DNA of 59,130 bases from Epsilonproteobacteria bacterium (ex Lamellibrachia satsuma) (lineage in GTDB: Bacteria > Campylobacterota > Campylobacteria > Campylobacterales > Sulfurovaceae), in NCBI GenBank assembly GCA_003934925.1, contig JQIX01000061.1:1-59130 (forward strand). The letters run 5' to 3'. A program made the translations under genes and the position numbers. Shown in pieces: positions 35,466 through 43,300 of this stretch. A model generated the notes under the pieces. It was not told where the DNA came from and ran no database searches. It saw nothing but the letters and a program-made list of their open reading frames with translations. The first letter of the stretch is position 1. Every line of letters begins with the position of its first letter.

Positions 35466-35936
35466 TTAATTCTCTATCAGAAGCGGTATCTCATCCACAT
35501 CGATTTTTGCATCGTACCATCGGTTGGCAAGCAGCATCATCTTAGCGACAAAAAGTGTCTGTTCATCAATGAATTCCGGCTTTTCGAACAATGCTTTGGC
35601 TTCATCTTCGAGACAATGACCATGCACTTTTTTATCAACCACTTCAATGAACTCTACACGCTGTTCTCTCTGCGCACATTCATCAAAATTGTCACAGTAC
35701 TGCAGTGCTTTTCCCTGGAACTCGTTCTCGATCATCATTCTGTCCACTTTGGACTGCCCCACACTTGTCATTGTGAAGTCGAAGTGCTCATCTTTGATGT
35801 TCAGTGCGATCGCTGTAGCATTGATGCTGTTACGCTTGAGTATCTTGTTAAAATATCTTCTCATGTAGCCTGTCTGGGCATTGTAGCCGAGGATCGTACA
35901 CAGACTGGTATCGGGTTTGATCTCTTCTGGTCTCAT
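35466..35936 (-). CDS. Uncharacterised protein in the molybdoenzyme operon
   Basis: A 156-residue soluble protein starting MRPEEIKPDTSLCTILGYNA; its ATG overlaps the ferredoxin stop (ATGA). The open frame extends 48 codons further but only inside the ferredoxin gene. LCTILGYNAQTGYMRRYFNK and the following strand-like segment faintly resemble the substrate-binding domain of shikimate dehydrogenase, without the catalytic Lys and Asp, so I give that no weight as function. Cys-containing YCDNFDECAQRE and HGHCLEDEA are noted. Confidence 0.65.
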   Translation of the reverse strand: MRPEEIKPDTSLCTILGYNAQTGYMRRYFNKILKRNSINATAIALNIKDEHFDFTMTSVGQSKVDRMMIENEFQGKALQYCDNFDECAQREQRVEFIEVVDKKVHGHCLEDEAKALFEKPEFIDEQTLFVAKMMLLANRWYDAKIDVDEIPLLIEN

Positions 35937-37087
35937 GATTCTTCCTGCTTTATTTTTTCTTCTTCCATTTTTGCTTTCATCTGTTTGGCATTCTGGTGTA
36001 GGAACATCGCCTCTTCCTCTTCCACCAGGCATCTCGGGCAGGTCAGTTCCCCACCGGTGTACGTAAACGTATTTCCACACTCGTTACAGCGCTTAATGTT
36101 GAACGTCGCCAATGTTCGCTGGGTCGGTTCGAAAAGCTCTTTGATCTCAAATCCCTTTTGCAGGTGAATGGCATCGGGTTCACAGACATCATGGCAGAGA
36201 TGGCACTTCACACAGAGCATCGCATCAAAGTGAATAAGCGAAAACTTTCCATCCGTTGAAAGCGCTCCTGTCGGACAGATTCGATAACAGATCTGGCAGT
36301 TCGTACATTTTTCATCCACATATTTCTGCGATACGAAACTCACATTCTCCTGCGGCAGGACTTCAAACACCTCAGGAACACCTGCCCGCTTGAGTGTCGT
36401 AAAGAGTATCTTGCGCTTGTTTGGAAGCTGTTTGTCCTTGATCTTGGCAATGACAGAGGCATCGATGTCGAACTGCTGCAGTTCATCCGCTTCGACCGCC
36501 TCATCAAAAGCCTTCTTATGCTTGATGACACCTTTGAGAGACGCATTTCCAAGGAAAGAACGTCTTGAAGTGACTTCTTCATCAGACACTTCTTCAGGAG
36601 ATCTTGAAACGAGTTCAGGATGACGTGCACTCTCTTCAACATTTGTTTCAAGCTGTTTGTCCGAAAAACTCGAGAGTACAAAATTCGCCTCTTCGATCGT
36701 CTCTTCAATATGCTTATAGAGCAGAGACTCTTCATCATAGGCGCTCAGGTCAAGCGTTATGGGTTCATTGCTTGCAAGGGCCAGCGAGATAAGATGTTCC
36801 ACACTGAGTACAGAGAGACACGGCACGTTGATCTTGGGTGAGATAAGGCGTACTTTGGATTCCAGAAAGCTGAAAAAGAACTCTGTGGTCGAAAAGTTCG
36901 AGAGTGCGAACGCTTCTGTAGGGCAGACCCCTACACAGGCAGCCGCTTCTATACCAGTAGCCGTTTTGAAAGTGGGCAGGTTATCCTGAAGTGTAATGGA
37001 GTCGGGACAGACATCCATACATTTGGTACACTCGGAAAATTTACTTTTGGCCCTGACACAGGCGCCAACATCAAAATGCAGTTTCAT
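35933..37087 (-). CDS. Multi-cluster ferredoxin-type protein with a repeat-derived insertion
   Basis: A 384-residue iron-sulfur protein. N-terminus: Cys10, and Cys20-X2-Cys23-X3-Cys27-Pro plus Cys51-X3-Cys55-Pro give one or two clusters; C-terminal region: CTNCQICYRICP and CVKCHLCHDVCEP give two more [4Fe-4S] sites; a zinc-ribbon-like CNECGNTF...CPRC ends it. The middle is variable. There RHPELVSRS (residues 155-163) is encoded by a copy of the palindromic repeat found at 51491. TSRRSFLGNASLKG follows, recalling the N-terminus of NapF. It probably serves electron transfer or cluster delivery for the molybdoenzyme; it is cytoplasmic. Confidence 0.78.
   Translation of the reverse strand: MKLHFDVGACVRAKSKFSECTKCMDVCPDSITLQDNLPTFKTATGIEAAACVGVCPTEAFALSNFSTTEFFFSFLESKVRLISPKINVPCLSVLSVEHLISLALASNEPITLDLSAYDEESLLYKHIEETIEEANFVLSSFSDKQLETNVEESARHPELVSRSPEEVSDEEVTSRRSFLGNASLKGVIKHKKAFDEAVEADELQQFDIDASVIAKIKDKQLPNKRKILFTTLKRAGVPEVFEVLPQENVSFVSQKYVDEKCTNCQICYRICPTGALSTDGKFSLIHFDAMLCVKCHLCHDVCEPDAIHLQKGFEIKELFEPTQRTLATFNIKRCNECGNTFTYTGGELTCPRCLVEEEEAMFLHQNAKQMKAKMEEEKIKQEES
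36599..36625 (-). repeat. Palindromic-repeat arm inside the ferredoxin gene
   Basis: These 27 bases match the left arm of the element at 51491-51517 at 24 positions (shared core CTGAAC-T-GTTTCAAGATCT). Here only one arm is present and it is read in frame as RHPELVSRS. HPELVS-encoding repeats are known as common intergenic elements in many bacteria. Confidence 0.8.
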
Positions 37088-37090
37088 TGC

Positions 37091-37738
37091 TTACGCTACA
37101 TCCTGACAGAAAGTTTCAAGCTGATCGTTCATATACTCATAGTCACTCAGCATAAACTCCAAAGTCAGTTCGCACCCGTCATGATAGAGCGGTGTTCTTG
37201 ATTCTCTTTTGGCATTGATGAGGAACATGGAACCCCACTCCAGAAGATGGTCTTTGAGGAAACCTTTCTGTATCTGGAAGAGTTCACAGACTCCCTCTTT
37301 ATCATCAGCTTCAATCGCTTTGAGCTGTGCATTACAGAGCATATACATAAACTCAAGTTCCACACCGATGTGGTCACCGCTTACTACTCTGGCTTTGTCA
37401 AGTTCTACTTTAAAATCAAGCGCATCATAAAGCTCTATGACTGGGTTACCGCCACCACTGTCTATCATCTGGTCATCTCTGACATAGAAGCTCTCATACG
37501 GTACCAGATGCATCAAAAAGAGATTGGTAAAGTCTACATTGTACTGCTGTTCGATCAGCTCTTTGGTCGTCAACTCTTTACGCTTTGACCAGTTTCTATA
37601 GTTAGGAAAAAGAGAGATCAGGTTCTCATCGTTTTCAAGGATCTCCAAAAACTTCTCATCGACTTCTGTCATCATCAATCTTGAAATAAGCGCATAAAGC
37701 GCTACTCTGTTCTCTGTCTCTTGTTTTAGTTCTTCCAT
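37091..37738 (-). CDS. TorD/DmsD-family molybdoenzyme chaperone
   Basis: A 215-residue all-helical protein of the TorD family, which binds the Tat signal of a molybdoenzyme and guards it until cofactor insertion. FTNLFLMHLVPYESFYVRDD is the characteristic Y/F-x-x-LF...P..S.Y motif, and the C-terminal helical part with HLLEWGSMFL (the usual D/H-HL-x-x-E/W) agrees. It lies directly behind the catalytic subunit gene (with a hairpin between), so its client is surely that enzyme. Confidence 0.85.
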   Translation of the reverse strand: MEELKQETENRVALYALISRLMMTEVDEKFLEILENDENLISLFPNYRNWSKRKELTTKELIEQQYNVDFTNLFLMHLVPYESFYVRDDQMIDSGGGNPVIELYDALDFKVELDKARVVSGDHIGVELEFMYMLCNAQLKAIEADDKEGVCELFQIQKGFLKDHLLEWGSMFLINAKRESRTPLYHDGCELTLEFMLSDYEYMNDQLETFCQDVA

Positions 37739-37854
37739 ATATCTTACACCTTTTTAGTACTGTATATCGTGCTGATTTCTCCTGGCACTATACCACTTTC
37801 AAAATAATTTTTACTTAAACGGAAAATGAATTATCTGGAAAATGTTATAGGTCA

Positions 37855-37875
37855 GGGCAGACATATTGTCTGCCC
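37855..37875 (-). repeat. Hairpin between catalytic subunit and chaperone genes
   Basis: GGGCAGACA/TGTCTGCCC is a perfect 9-bp stem with a 3-base loop 16 bases after the catalytic subunit stop. No T-run follows on the minus strand, so it may stabilise the upstream mRNA or attenuate the downstream genes. With GTAGGGGCA on the same strand it resembles the hairpin at 19355. Confidence 0.6.
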
Positions 37876-37891
37876 CTACTATTGAAGTGTC

Positions 37892-40800
37892 TTACGCTTT
37901 AATATCGCAAGAGTAAGCTTTCAGTGTCAATGGCACTGCCGGTCTCTTGATATGTACCGGTCTTCTCAGTTTGTCACCAGGAGCCAATGGACGAGTCAAT
38001 TTGTCTCTCCATGCCTGATAGACTTTGAAGTTATTCTCATAGTTCACATAGATATCACCGATCTTGTCATCTTTACCTGCAAGCTCAATGCTTACTTTCT
38101 GATGCCAAGCATGGTTACCGCCGATCGGGTCAGGATGCGATGGTGCTACGGCATTCTGCCATGAACCACTCAGACCATCCCACCAGATGTTGTCAAGGTC
38201 TTTGTTGTACTCTTTGAACTGCCAGGTATCTTTACGCATCAGCATTCCCTCTTTGATACCCTCTTTTGGCTTCATTGTACCAATCTTGCCATCCATGGTC
38301 ATATCAAACAGAGGTGCACCTAGTCCAAGTACTCCCAATTTATGTTCAAATCCAGGAATTTCAACGGCATTCTTAAGTTTCCATCTACCCGCATGGTGTG
38401 ACATATGAAGTACACCAGGCATAGAACCTTCTGTAGGCACGGCCATAGCGATGAAGTAACCAGACTCAAGACCTGAAACAGTATCTGTGATCGTTACCTT
38501 GATCGGATCTTCTCTCTTGATACCAAGACGCTTCGCATCTTCAGTGTTGATCCAAACCGGGTTGTGGTTCTGAGAAATTTCCATCAAGTGCTTGGAGTTC
38601 ACAGAACGTGTATGAATGTTGTACGGCAATCTAAAGACTGTATTCAATGCAAAATCATTGTCTTTTTGCATAAAGTCATGGTGTACCTGTGTAACAAGGT
38701 GAACCATATCTTTACGCTCCTGTGCATTTCTTGGATAGATAGGTATCGCATACTCAGGCCATTTCCACTCAGCAAGCCATTTAGAGTAGAACTCAAGCTT
38801 ACCACTAAGTGTATGGAACCCTTGCTTAACCTCACCATCCACTTCGACACCGATAGGCTTCTTGCCACCGAATACGTGGTCTTCTACCAAAAGGGTACCG
38901 TATTCATCTTTCTCTATATCTCTCTCATCATACTCGTGACCGTGAGCGATATACTTGTCACCCTCTTTTCTGAGCGGTCTCTCCTGAGGTCTGTAGATGT
39001 GGTCTTCTTCAAGCCATGTACCCATATCTCTCATCATCTCGTAGTTAGGATACTTCGAATTAGGATATTTCGCCTTCGCTGTTTTTCTCAGGTTAGGAAG
39101 CTTGTCGAATGCTGCCTGGTACCACTCTGGAATCGTCACCGCTCTACTTGGATCTTCTTTGGATGCCCAGAACTGCTTAACACCAAGAGAACCATCAGGA
39201 TCAACATGGTGAACCATGATGTTCGCCCAGAACTCTACCTCTTCCCAGATCTCACCAAGACCAGCGGTAATGTGTGCTTCAAGTGTCGCACGTGCCGGAT
39301 CTTTTGGCTTCCATCCAAGTTTCTCAAGCGCAACTCTGAGTGCAGGGTTTTTGAAACTCAACCATCTTGCCGGTTTTGTAGGCTCGGATGACTGGTCATG
39401 TCTTTCACCCGCAAGTCCTACCGGCAGTACGAAGTCACAGAACCAGTTTGTCTCTGACCACGTTGGAGAGAGATTGAATGCCATTTCGATCTTGTCTTCT
39501 CTCTTGAGTGCTTCGATCCATCTGAAACCGTCCGGGTTGATCCAGACAGGGTTGTACATACGAGGGATCCATACAGCAAGCTTCTCTGGAATAGAATTAA
39601 GGCCTTTTTTCTTCCATTTTGCTCTCCACTCATCATCAAGAAGCAAGTGAGGCATAATGTGAGACATTTCGAATGAACTGAGTGGATACTCAGGTGGCCA
39701 TGCGATCTCGTTCCATACATCAACTCTTGGAGGTCTTTTACCTGCAACCGTTGCAGCATCACCCTTACCGTTGACAGAGATAACATGCCAGTGGTGCAGA
39801 CCTACACCACCAATGTTACCTGCCATTGCACCACGAAGTGCCAATGGGAAGAAACCTGAACGTGTATTCATCCAACTACCTCTATGGCCGATGGTTCCTG
39901 CTCTCCAGAGGTAAGTTGAAATTCTGTCACCCGCATCAATGAACATCTCGAAGAGTTCATCAAGCTTATGACCATACCCTTCCATTCTACACTCTTTGAT
40001 AACGAACTCTTTAGTGTATGGAGAGTAGATCTCTTTAAGCATCTCGATAAAGCTTCCATAGCTGTTATCCTGAGGTACTTCTTTCATGTAGCCTTTGGAA
40101 ACCATAAGAGCCAACTGCTCTTTATCGTTCATCAACTGATCCCAGTTCACCCAGTTCTTGAAGAAAGCATGGTTGACCAGGTCTTTACCATGAATATCCT
40201 TCTCGTTCAGGATTCTGTTGGCAAGGTGAAGGTAAAGTGCTGCTTCCGTTCCCGGCCACACTGGTAGCCACATATCAGCCATACCTGCAGAGTTGGAAAG
40301 TCTTGGGTCCATGACCACAAGCTTCGCACCTTTTCTTCTGGCATCGGCAATGTATCCTGCAGACTGCTGGAAGTAGTGGCCCGCATCTGCCGCGTGAGAT
40401 GACTGAAGAAATACCAGCTTCGCATTCGCCCAGTCCGGAGAGTTTCTGTCATCGTTCGTCCACTGGATCGTTCCCTGTCTTGCACCTGCTGAACAAATGT
40501 TGGTATGAGAGTCATAGCCGTCAAGACCCATTGAGTGAGGTACACGGTGACCGAAACCGTTCTCATTTGGACGACCCACATGGTACATGATCATCTTTTT
40601 AGAGACTTCATCGCCCTTCTTAAGCGTGTCGTGCATCTTCTTCCCGATCTTCGCCATCGCTTCATCCCAAGTGGTTCTAACCCACTTACCTTCACCCCTT
40701 TTGGAACCTGGTGCTCTCATCAAAGGGAAAGGGATTCTGTCCGGATCATACATTTGGGTCTGAGTCGCATAACCTTTTGCACAGTTACGTCCACGTGAAC

Positions 40801-41245
40801 CTGCATGAAGCGGGTTACCCATGTACTTTCTTACAAAGAGATCTTTAGGGTTCTTGGTTCTTTTATATTCACCGATCTCAACCCATGCAGTCAGACCGCA
40901 CTGAGCTTCACAGTTGGAACATACAGTCGGTACCAGCATAAATTCATTGACTTTAATACCGTCAGAGTTTTCTTCACTCCTTACACCGTTTCTTCCTGCT
41001 CCACCTCTTTTCCAGTCAGCACCATCTAACTCTTTAAAGCTGTCCCACTCTTGTAAAGGCGGATAAAATGAGAGTGTTTTCGGAGTCGATGTGAACTCTT
41101 TCTCATCTGCCATTACAGGTGTATCTACGATCGTCTCGAATACACCTGCTGCCAGTGTAGCACCTGCTACAGAGTAGGCTGTACCTTTAAGAAAACTTCT
41201 TCTGCTTTCTATAAAATTATTATTATTTCTCATTGATTTTGTCAT
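37892..41245 (-). CDS. Complex iron-sulfur molybdoenzyme catalytic subunit, Tat-exported, substrate unknown
   Basis: A 1117-residue DMSO-reductase-superfamily enzyme. The Tat signal is SRRSFLKG (14-21) with a hydrophobic stretch to about 40, so it acts in the periplasm. The [4Fe-4S] site is Cys109-X2-Cys112-X3-Cys116-X38-Cys155. SHTNICSAGAR puts Cys251 where the Mo/W ligand lies, as in the polysulfide/thiosulfate/arsenate/tetrathionate-type branch rather than Asp-ligated nitrate reductases. Molybdopterin-binding segments and a C-terminal dinucleotide-binding domain follow (NPVWINTEDAKRLGI). Gene order B-C-A with an NrfD subunit points to a quinone-linked sulfur-compound or arsenate/related reductase or oxidase. 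Which one cannot be told. Confidence 0.85.
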   Translation of the reverse strand: MTKSMRNNNNFIESRRSFLKGTAYSVAGATLAAGVFETIVDTPVMADEKEFTSTPKTLSFYPPLQEWDSFKELDGADWKRGGAGRNGVRSEENSDGIKVNEFMLVPTVCSNCEAQCGLTAWVEIGEYKRTKNPKDLFVRKYMGNPLHAGSRGRNCAKGYATQTQMYDPDRIPFPLMRAPGSKRGEGKWVRTTWDEAMAKIGKKMHDTLKKGDEVSKKMIMYHVGRPNENGFGHRVPHSMGLDGYDSHTNICSAGARQGTIQWTNDDRNSPDWANAKLVFLQSSHAADAGHYFQQSAGYIADARRKGAKLVVMDPRLSNSAGMADMWLPVWPGTEAALYLHLANRILNEKDIHGKDLVNHAFFKNWVNWDQLMNDKEQLALMVSKGYMKEVPQDNSYGSFIEMLKEIYSPYTKEFVIKECRMEGYGHKLDELFEMFIDAGDRISTYLWRAGTIGHRGSWMNTRSGFFPLALRGAMAGNIGGVGLHHWHVISVNGKGDAATVAGKRPPRVDVWNEIAWPPEYPLSSFEMSHIMPHLLLDDEWRAKWKKKGLNSIPEKLAVWIPRMYNPVWINPDGFRWIEALKREDKIEMAFNLSPTWSETNWFCDFVLPVGLAGERHDQSSEPTKPARWLSFKNPALRVALEKLGWKPKDPARATLEAHITAGLGEIWEEVEFWANIMVHHVDPDGSLGVKQFWASKEDPSRAVTIPEWYQAAFDKLPNLRKTAKAKYPNSKYPNYEMMRDMGTWLEEDHIYRPQERPLRKEGDKYIAHGHEYDERDIEKDEYGTLLVEDHVFGGKKPIGVEVDGEVKQGFHTLSGKLEFYSKWLAEWKWPEYAIPIYPRNAQERKDMVHLVTQVHHDFMQKDNDFALNTVFRLPYNIHTRSVNSKHLMEISQNHNPVWINTEDAKRLGIKREDPIKVTITDTVSGLESGYFIAMAVPTEGSMPGVLHMSHHAGRWKLKNAVEIPGFEHKLGVLGLGAPLFDMTMDGKIGTMKPKEGIKEGMLMRKDTWQFKEYNKDLDNIWWDGLSGSWQNAVAPSHPDPIGGNHAWHQKVSIELAGKDDKIGDIYVNYENNFKVYQAWRDKLTRPLAPGDKLRRPVHIKRPAVPLTLKAYSCDIKA

Positions 41246-41256
41246 ACATATTCTCC

Positions 41257-42201
41257 TTAACTCAACGATAGCATTTGTGGGATTTTAAGCCATACATCTT
41301 TTGCCATATACAGCCCTACCAATGCTAAAATAGCTGCAAATCTTAGCAGCGTTTTGTTATCACTCTTCATGTTGCTTACTGCAAGGAAGAACGGAATAAT
41401 AAATCCAAGAGCCATCCCAAACCAGAATTCTGTGTTATACGCACCGCCTGAGTGAACATAAGCAAGTGTCGCTTCTGCTTCAGCTGATTTGAATGAGAAG
41501 AAATACTCACCCATATACATCATGAAAGAGAAGAATGTAGCAACAGCCAAAACAAGTGCCAGATCTCTTCTGCTCTCTTTGCTCCAGGAACCTGAAATGA
41601 AGATCAGGCCTGCTGAACCAGCCATCAATGCCGCCCACATCATTTGCATAACTTCTGCAGGTGCCTGCCACAATTCTCTGGCACTTGCTTCTGCCATGAT
41701 GATCGCAGTATACAGTGTTACAGGAACTGCAAGGAAGACAACAAACGGAAAGAGCTTTTCATAAAGACCGCTGTTCGCTCTAGCCATTTTCGCACAAGCA
41801 CCGTTTCTTCTTACATCCGGGTGCGCATCAAAGTAACCGATCAGCATCAAGATAGTAATCAAACCTGTAAAAATCGAAGCCATCCATGCACCTACAGTAA
41901 TGGCTGATGTCCAATGAGGATGCAAGAAGATATTTAGCATTCTGTAAGGGTGGTGCAGATCTGCCAAGGTAAAGAGCAGAAATATATTTAAAAAGATAAA
42001 TGCAATCAACGGCATCATCCATCTAAGATTAGGCATCTCTTCTTTTTTATGTCTGTAGAGTAAAAATGCACCCACAAGAATAACTCCTGTCCCTACAGAT
42101 TTAGCCCACATATTGAGTGTGATCATCCAACCCCAGATTATACCCGGAAGTGCTACATCCAGTGTTACTATCGCTTGTGTTGCGTGAATTGTATTTTCCA
42201 T
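41257..42201 (-). CDS. NrfD/PsrC-type quinone-interacting membrane subunit
   Basis: A 314-residue inner-membrane protein with about eight helices. VALPGIIWGWMITLNMWAKSVGTG is the characteristic first helix pair of NrfD-like proteins, and LADLHHPYRMLNIFLHPHW carries the conserved His-x-Pro near the quinone site; EASARELWQAP follows. It anchors the periplasmic Fe-S and Mo subunits and exchanges electrons with menaquinone. Its ATG shares one base with the stop of the Fe-S subunit gene (TAATG). No haem ligands are evident, as is normal for the family. Confidence 0.88.
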   Translation of the reverse strand: MENTIHATQAIVTLDVALPGIIWGWMITLNMWAKSVGTGVILVGAFLLYRHKKEEMPNLRWMMPLIAFIFLNIFLLFTLADLHHPYRMLNIFLHPHWTSAITVGAWMASIFTGLITILMLIGYFDAHPDVRRNGACAKMARANSGLYEKLFPFVVFLAVPVTLYTAIIMAEASARELWQAPAEVMQMMWAALMAGSAGLIFISGSWSKESRRDLALVLAVATFFSFMMYMGEYFFSFKSAEAEATLAYVHSGGAYNTEFWFGMALGFIIPFFLAVSNMKSDNKTLLRFAAILALVGLYMAKDVWLKIPQMLSLS

Positions 42202-42959
42202 TAGTGACCCCCTTCCTCTTCATGAGATTCATGTGTATTATTATCAAAGTCCATGAAACTTCTATTATCAAGTTTTTCTTCACTTCTAAACGGTTCTGTG
42301 AATCTATCTATGACACTCTCATGTGGATCACCGATATGTTTAAGATGCGTAACATTATTAAATAAATTATACCCTTCAAGTCTTTGCTGTGCAAGTGGGT
42401 TAAGTGTTTGGTTACCGCCACCTACATAGAAGTGTTTAGGGCTTGTATGTTTTTCTGGCTTACGAACCTGAACAGCACCCTGGTGTTCCATAATGTACTG
42501 AGAAATATGACTATTCTCATCATCCACATCTCCAAAAATATTGGCCTGCACGGGACAGACAACCACACATGCCGGCATCATACCACTTTCTACACGGTGG
42601 GCACAATAAGTACATTTATCAGCTGTATTGGTTTCAGGATCCATATAGATCGCTCCGTAAGGACATGCCATCATACATCCGGCACATCCGATACATCTGC
42701 TGCTGTCTACATTGACGATCCCGTTTTCAAGATAATGCAATGCCGATACCGGACAGATACGCTCACACGGTGCGGACTCACAATGGTTACAACGTAATGG
42801 TGTAAAAGATCTTGAAGTATCCGGGAATGTCCCGATATCAATATATTTTACACGCAGACGCCAAGAGCTGAGTGGTACTTCATTTTCCACTTTACAAGCC
42901 ACTTCACAACCTTTACAACCCATACATAGGTTAAGGTCAACTAAGAAACCTAGTTTCAT
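42201..42959 (-). CDS. Four-cluster [4Fe-4S] electron-transfer subunit of the molybdoenzyme
   Basis: A 252-residue DmsB/PsrB-type protein with four [4Fe-4S] motifs: CMGCKGCEVACK, CNHCESAPCERICP, CIGCAGCMMACPYG and CTYCAHRVE...CVVVCP. It wires the Mo subunit to the NrfD-type subunit. The C-terminal tail is unusually His/Glu-rich (ESHEEEGGH). It has a perfect AAGGAGG five bases before ATG and is the first gene of the operon, so the 341-base gap before it probably holds the main promoter. No Tat signal: it should travel with the catalytic subunit. Confidence 0.9.
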   Translation of the reverse strand: MKLGFLVDLNLCMGCKGCEVACKVENEVPLSSWRLRVKYIDIGTFPDTSRSFTPLRCNHCESAPCERICPVSALHYLENGIVNVDSSRCIGCAGCMMACPYGAIYMDPETNTADKCTYCAHRVESGMMPACVVVCPVQANIFGDVDDENSHISQYIMEHQGAVQVRKPEKHTSPKHFYVGGGNQTLNPLAQQRLEGYNLFNNVTHLKHIGDPHESVIDRFTEPFRSEEKLDNRSFMDFDNNTHESHEEEGGH

Positions 42960-43300
42960 ATTTCCTCCTTGATATTAATTATCAGTATATACTTATTGTT
43001 CTAAATAAGTTTTTTGAATACACTTTAATTGTATTGTATAAACTGTTAACTTTAAATGATTTTTTAAATAATTATTGTTTTTTACAGAATTGTGAGTAAA
43101 AATGAGTGATTTTGTTCCAATTTGAAATTATACTTCAATCATTCTCATTATTCCAATAAAAGAAATGAATGTTTTATCAGTATCACCCTGTTTGGGGATG
43201 ATACTGATTCTAAATTATTCAATAAGGCCTGTTAATATCTTATGCATACTTGAATGTGCCTCATTGAATACCTTCGGGGAAGCTTTGTCCTCTATTTTTA
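42960..43300 (-). other. Gene-free 341-bp spacer upstream of the molybdoenzyme operon
   Basis: A/T-rich, without credible coding sequence. It should carry the operon promoter (TATACT on the minus strand near 42987-42982 is a candidate -10) and the porin 3' end, and it contains the hairpin at 43176. No regulator site could be assigned. Confidence 0.5.
43176..43208. terminator. Strong hairpin downstream of the porin gene
   Basis: ATCAGTATCA...TGATACTGAT pair as a 10-bp stem, extended by CCC/GGG, 33 bases in all. No clear T-run follows on either strand, so it is a terminator or an mRNA-stabilising or regulatory structure between the porin and the molybdoenzyme operon. Confidence 0.6.

Noticed and set aside
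35466-35936. Shikimate dehydrogenase-like function
   Set aside because: Only a faint resemblance of about 60 residues and the catalytic Lys and Asp are missing.
35936-36080. N-terminal extension of the unknown 156-residue protein
   Set aside because: It lies entirely in the ferredoxin gene; ATG 35936 with ATGA overlap is the natural start.
36540-36570. Internal SRRSFLG of the ferredoxin as a Tat signal
   Set aside because: It lies at about residue 174, without a hydrophobic core or cleavage site; more likely the NapF-like motif.
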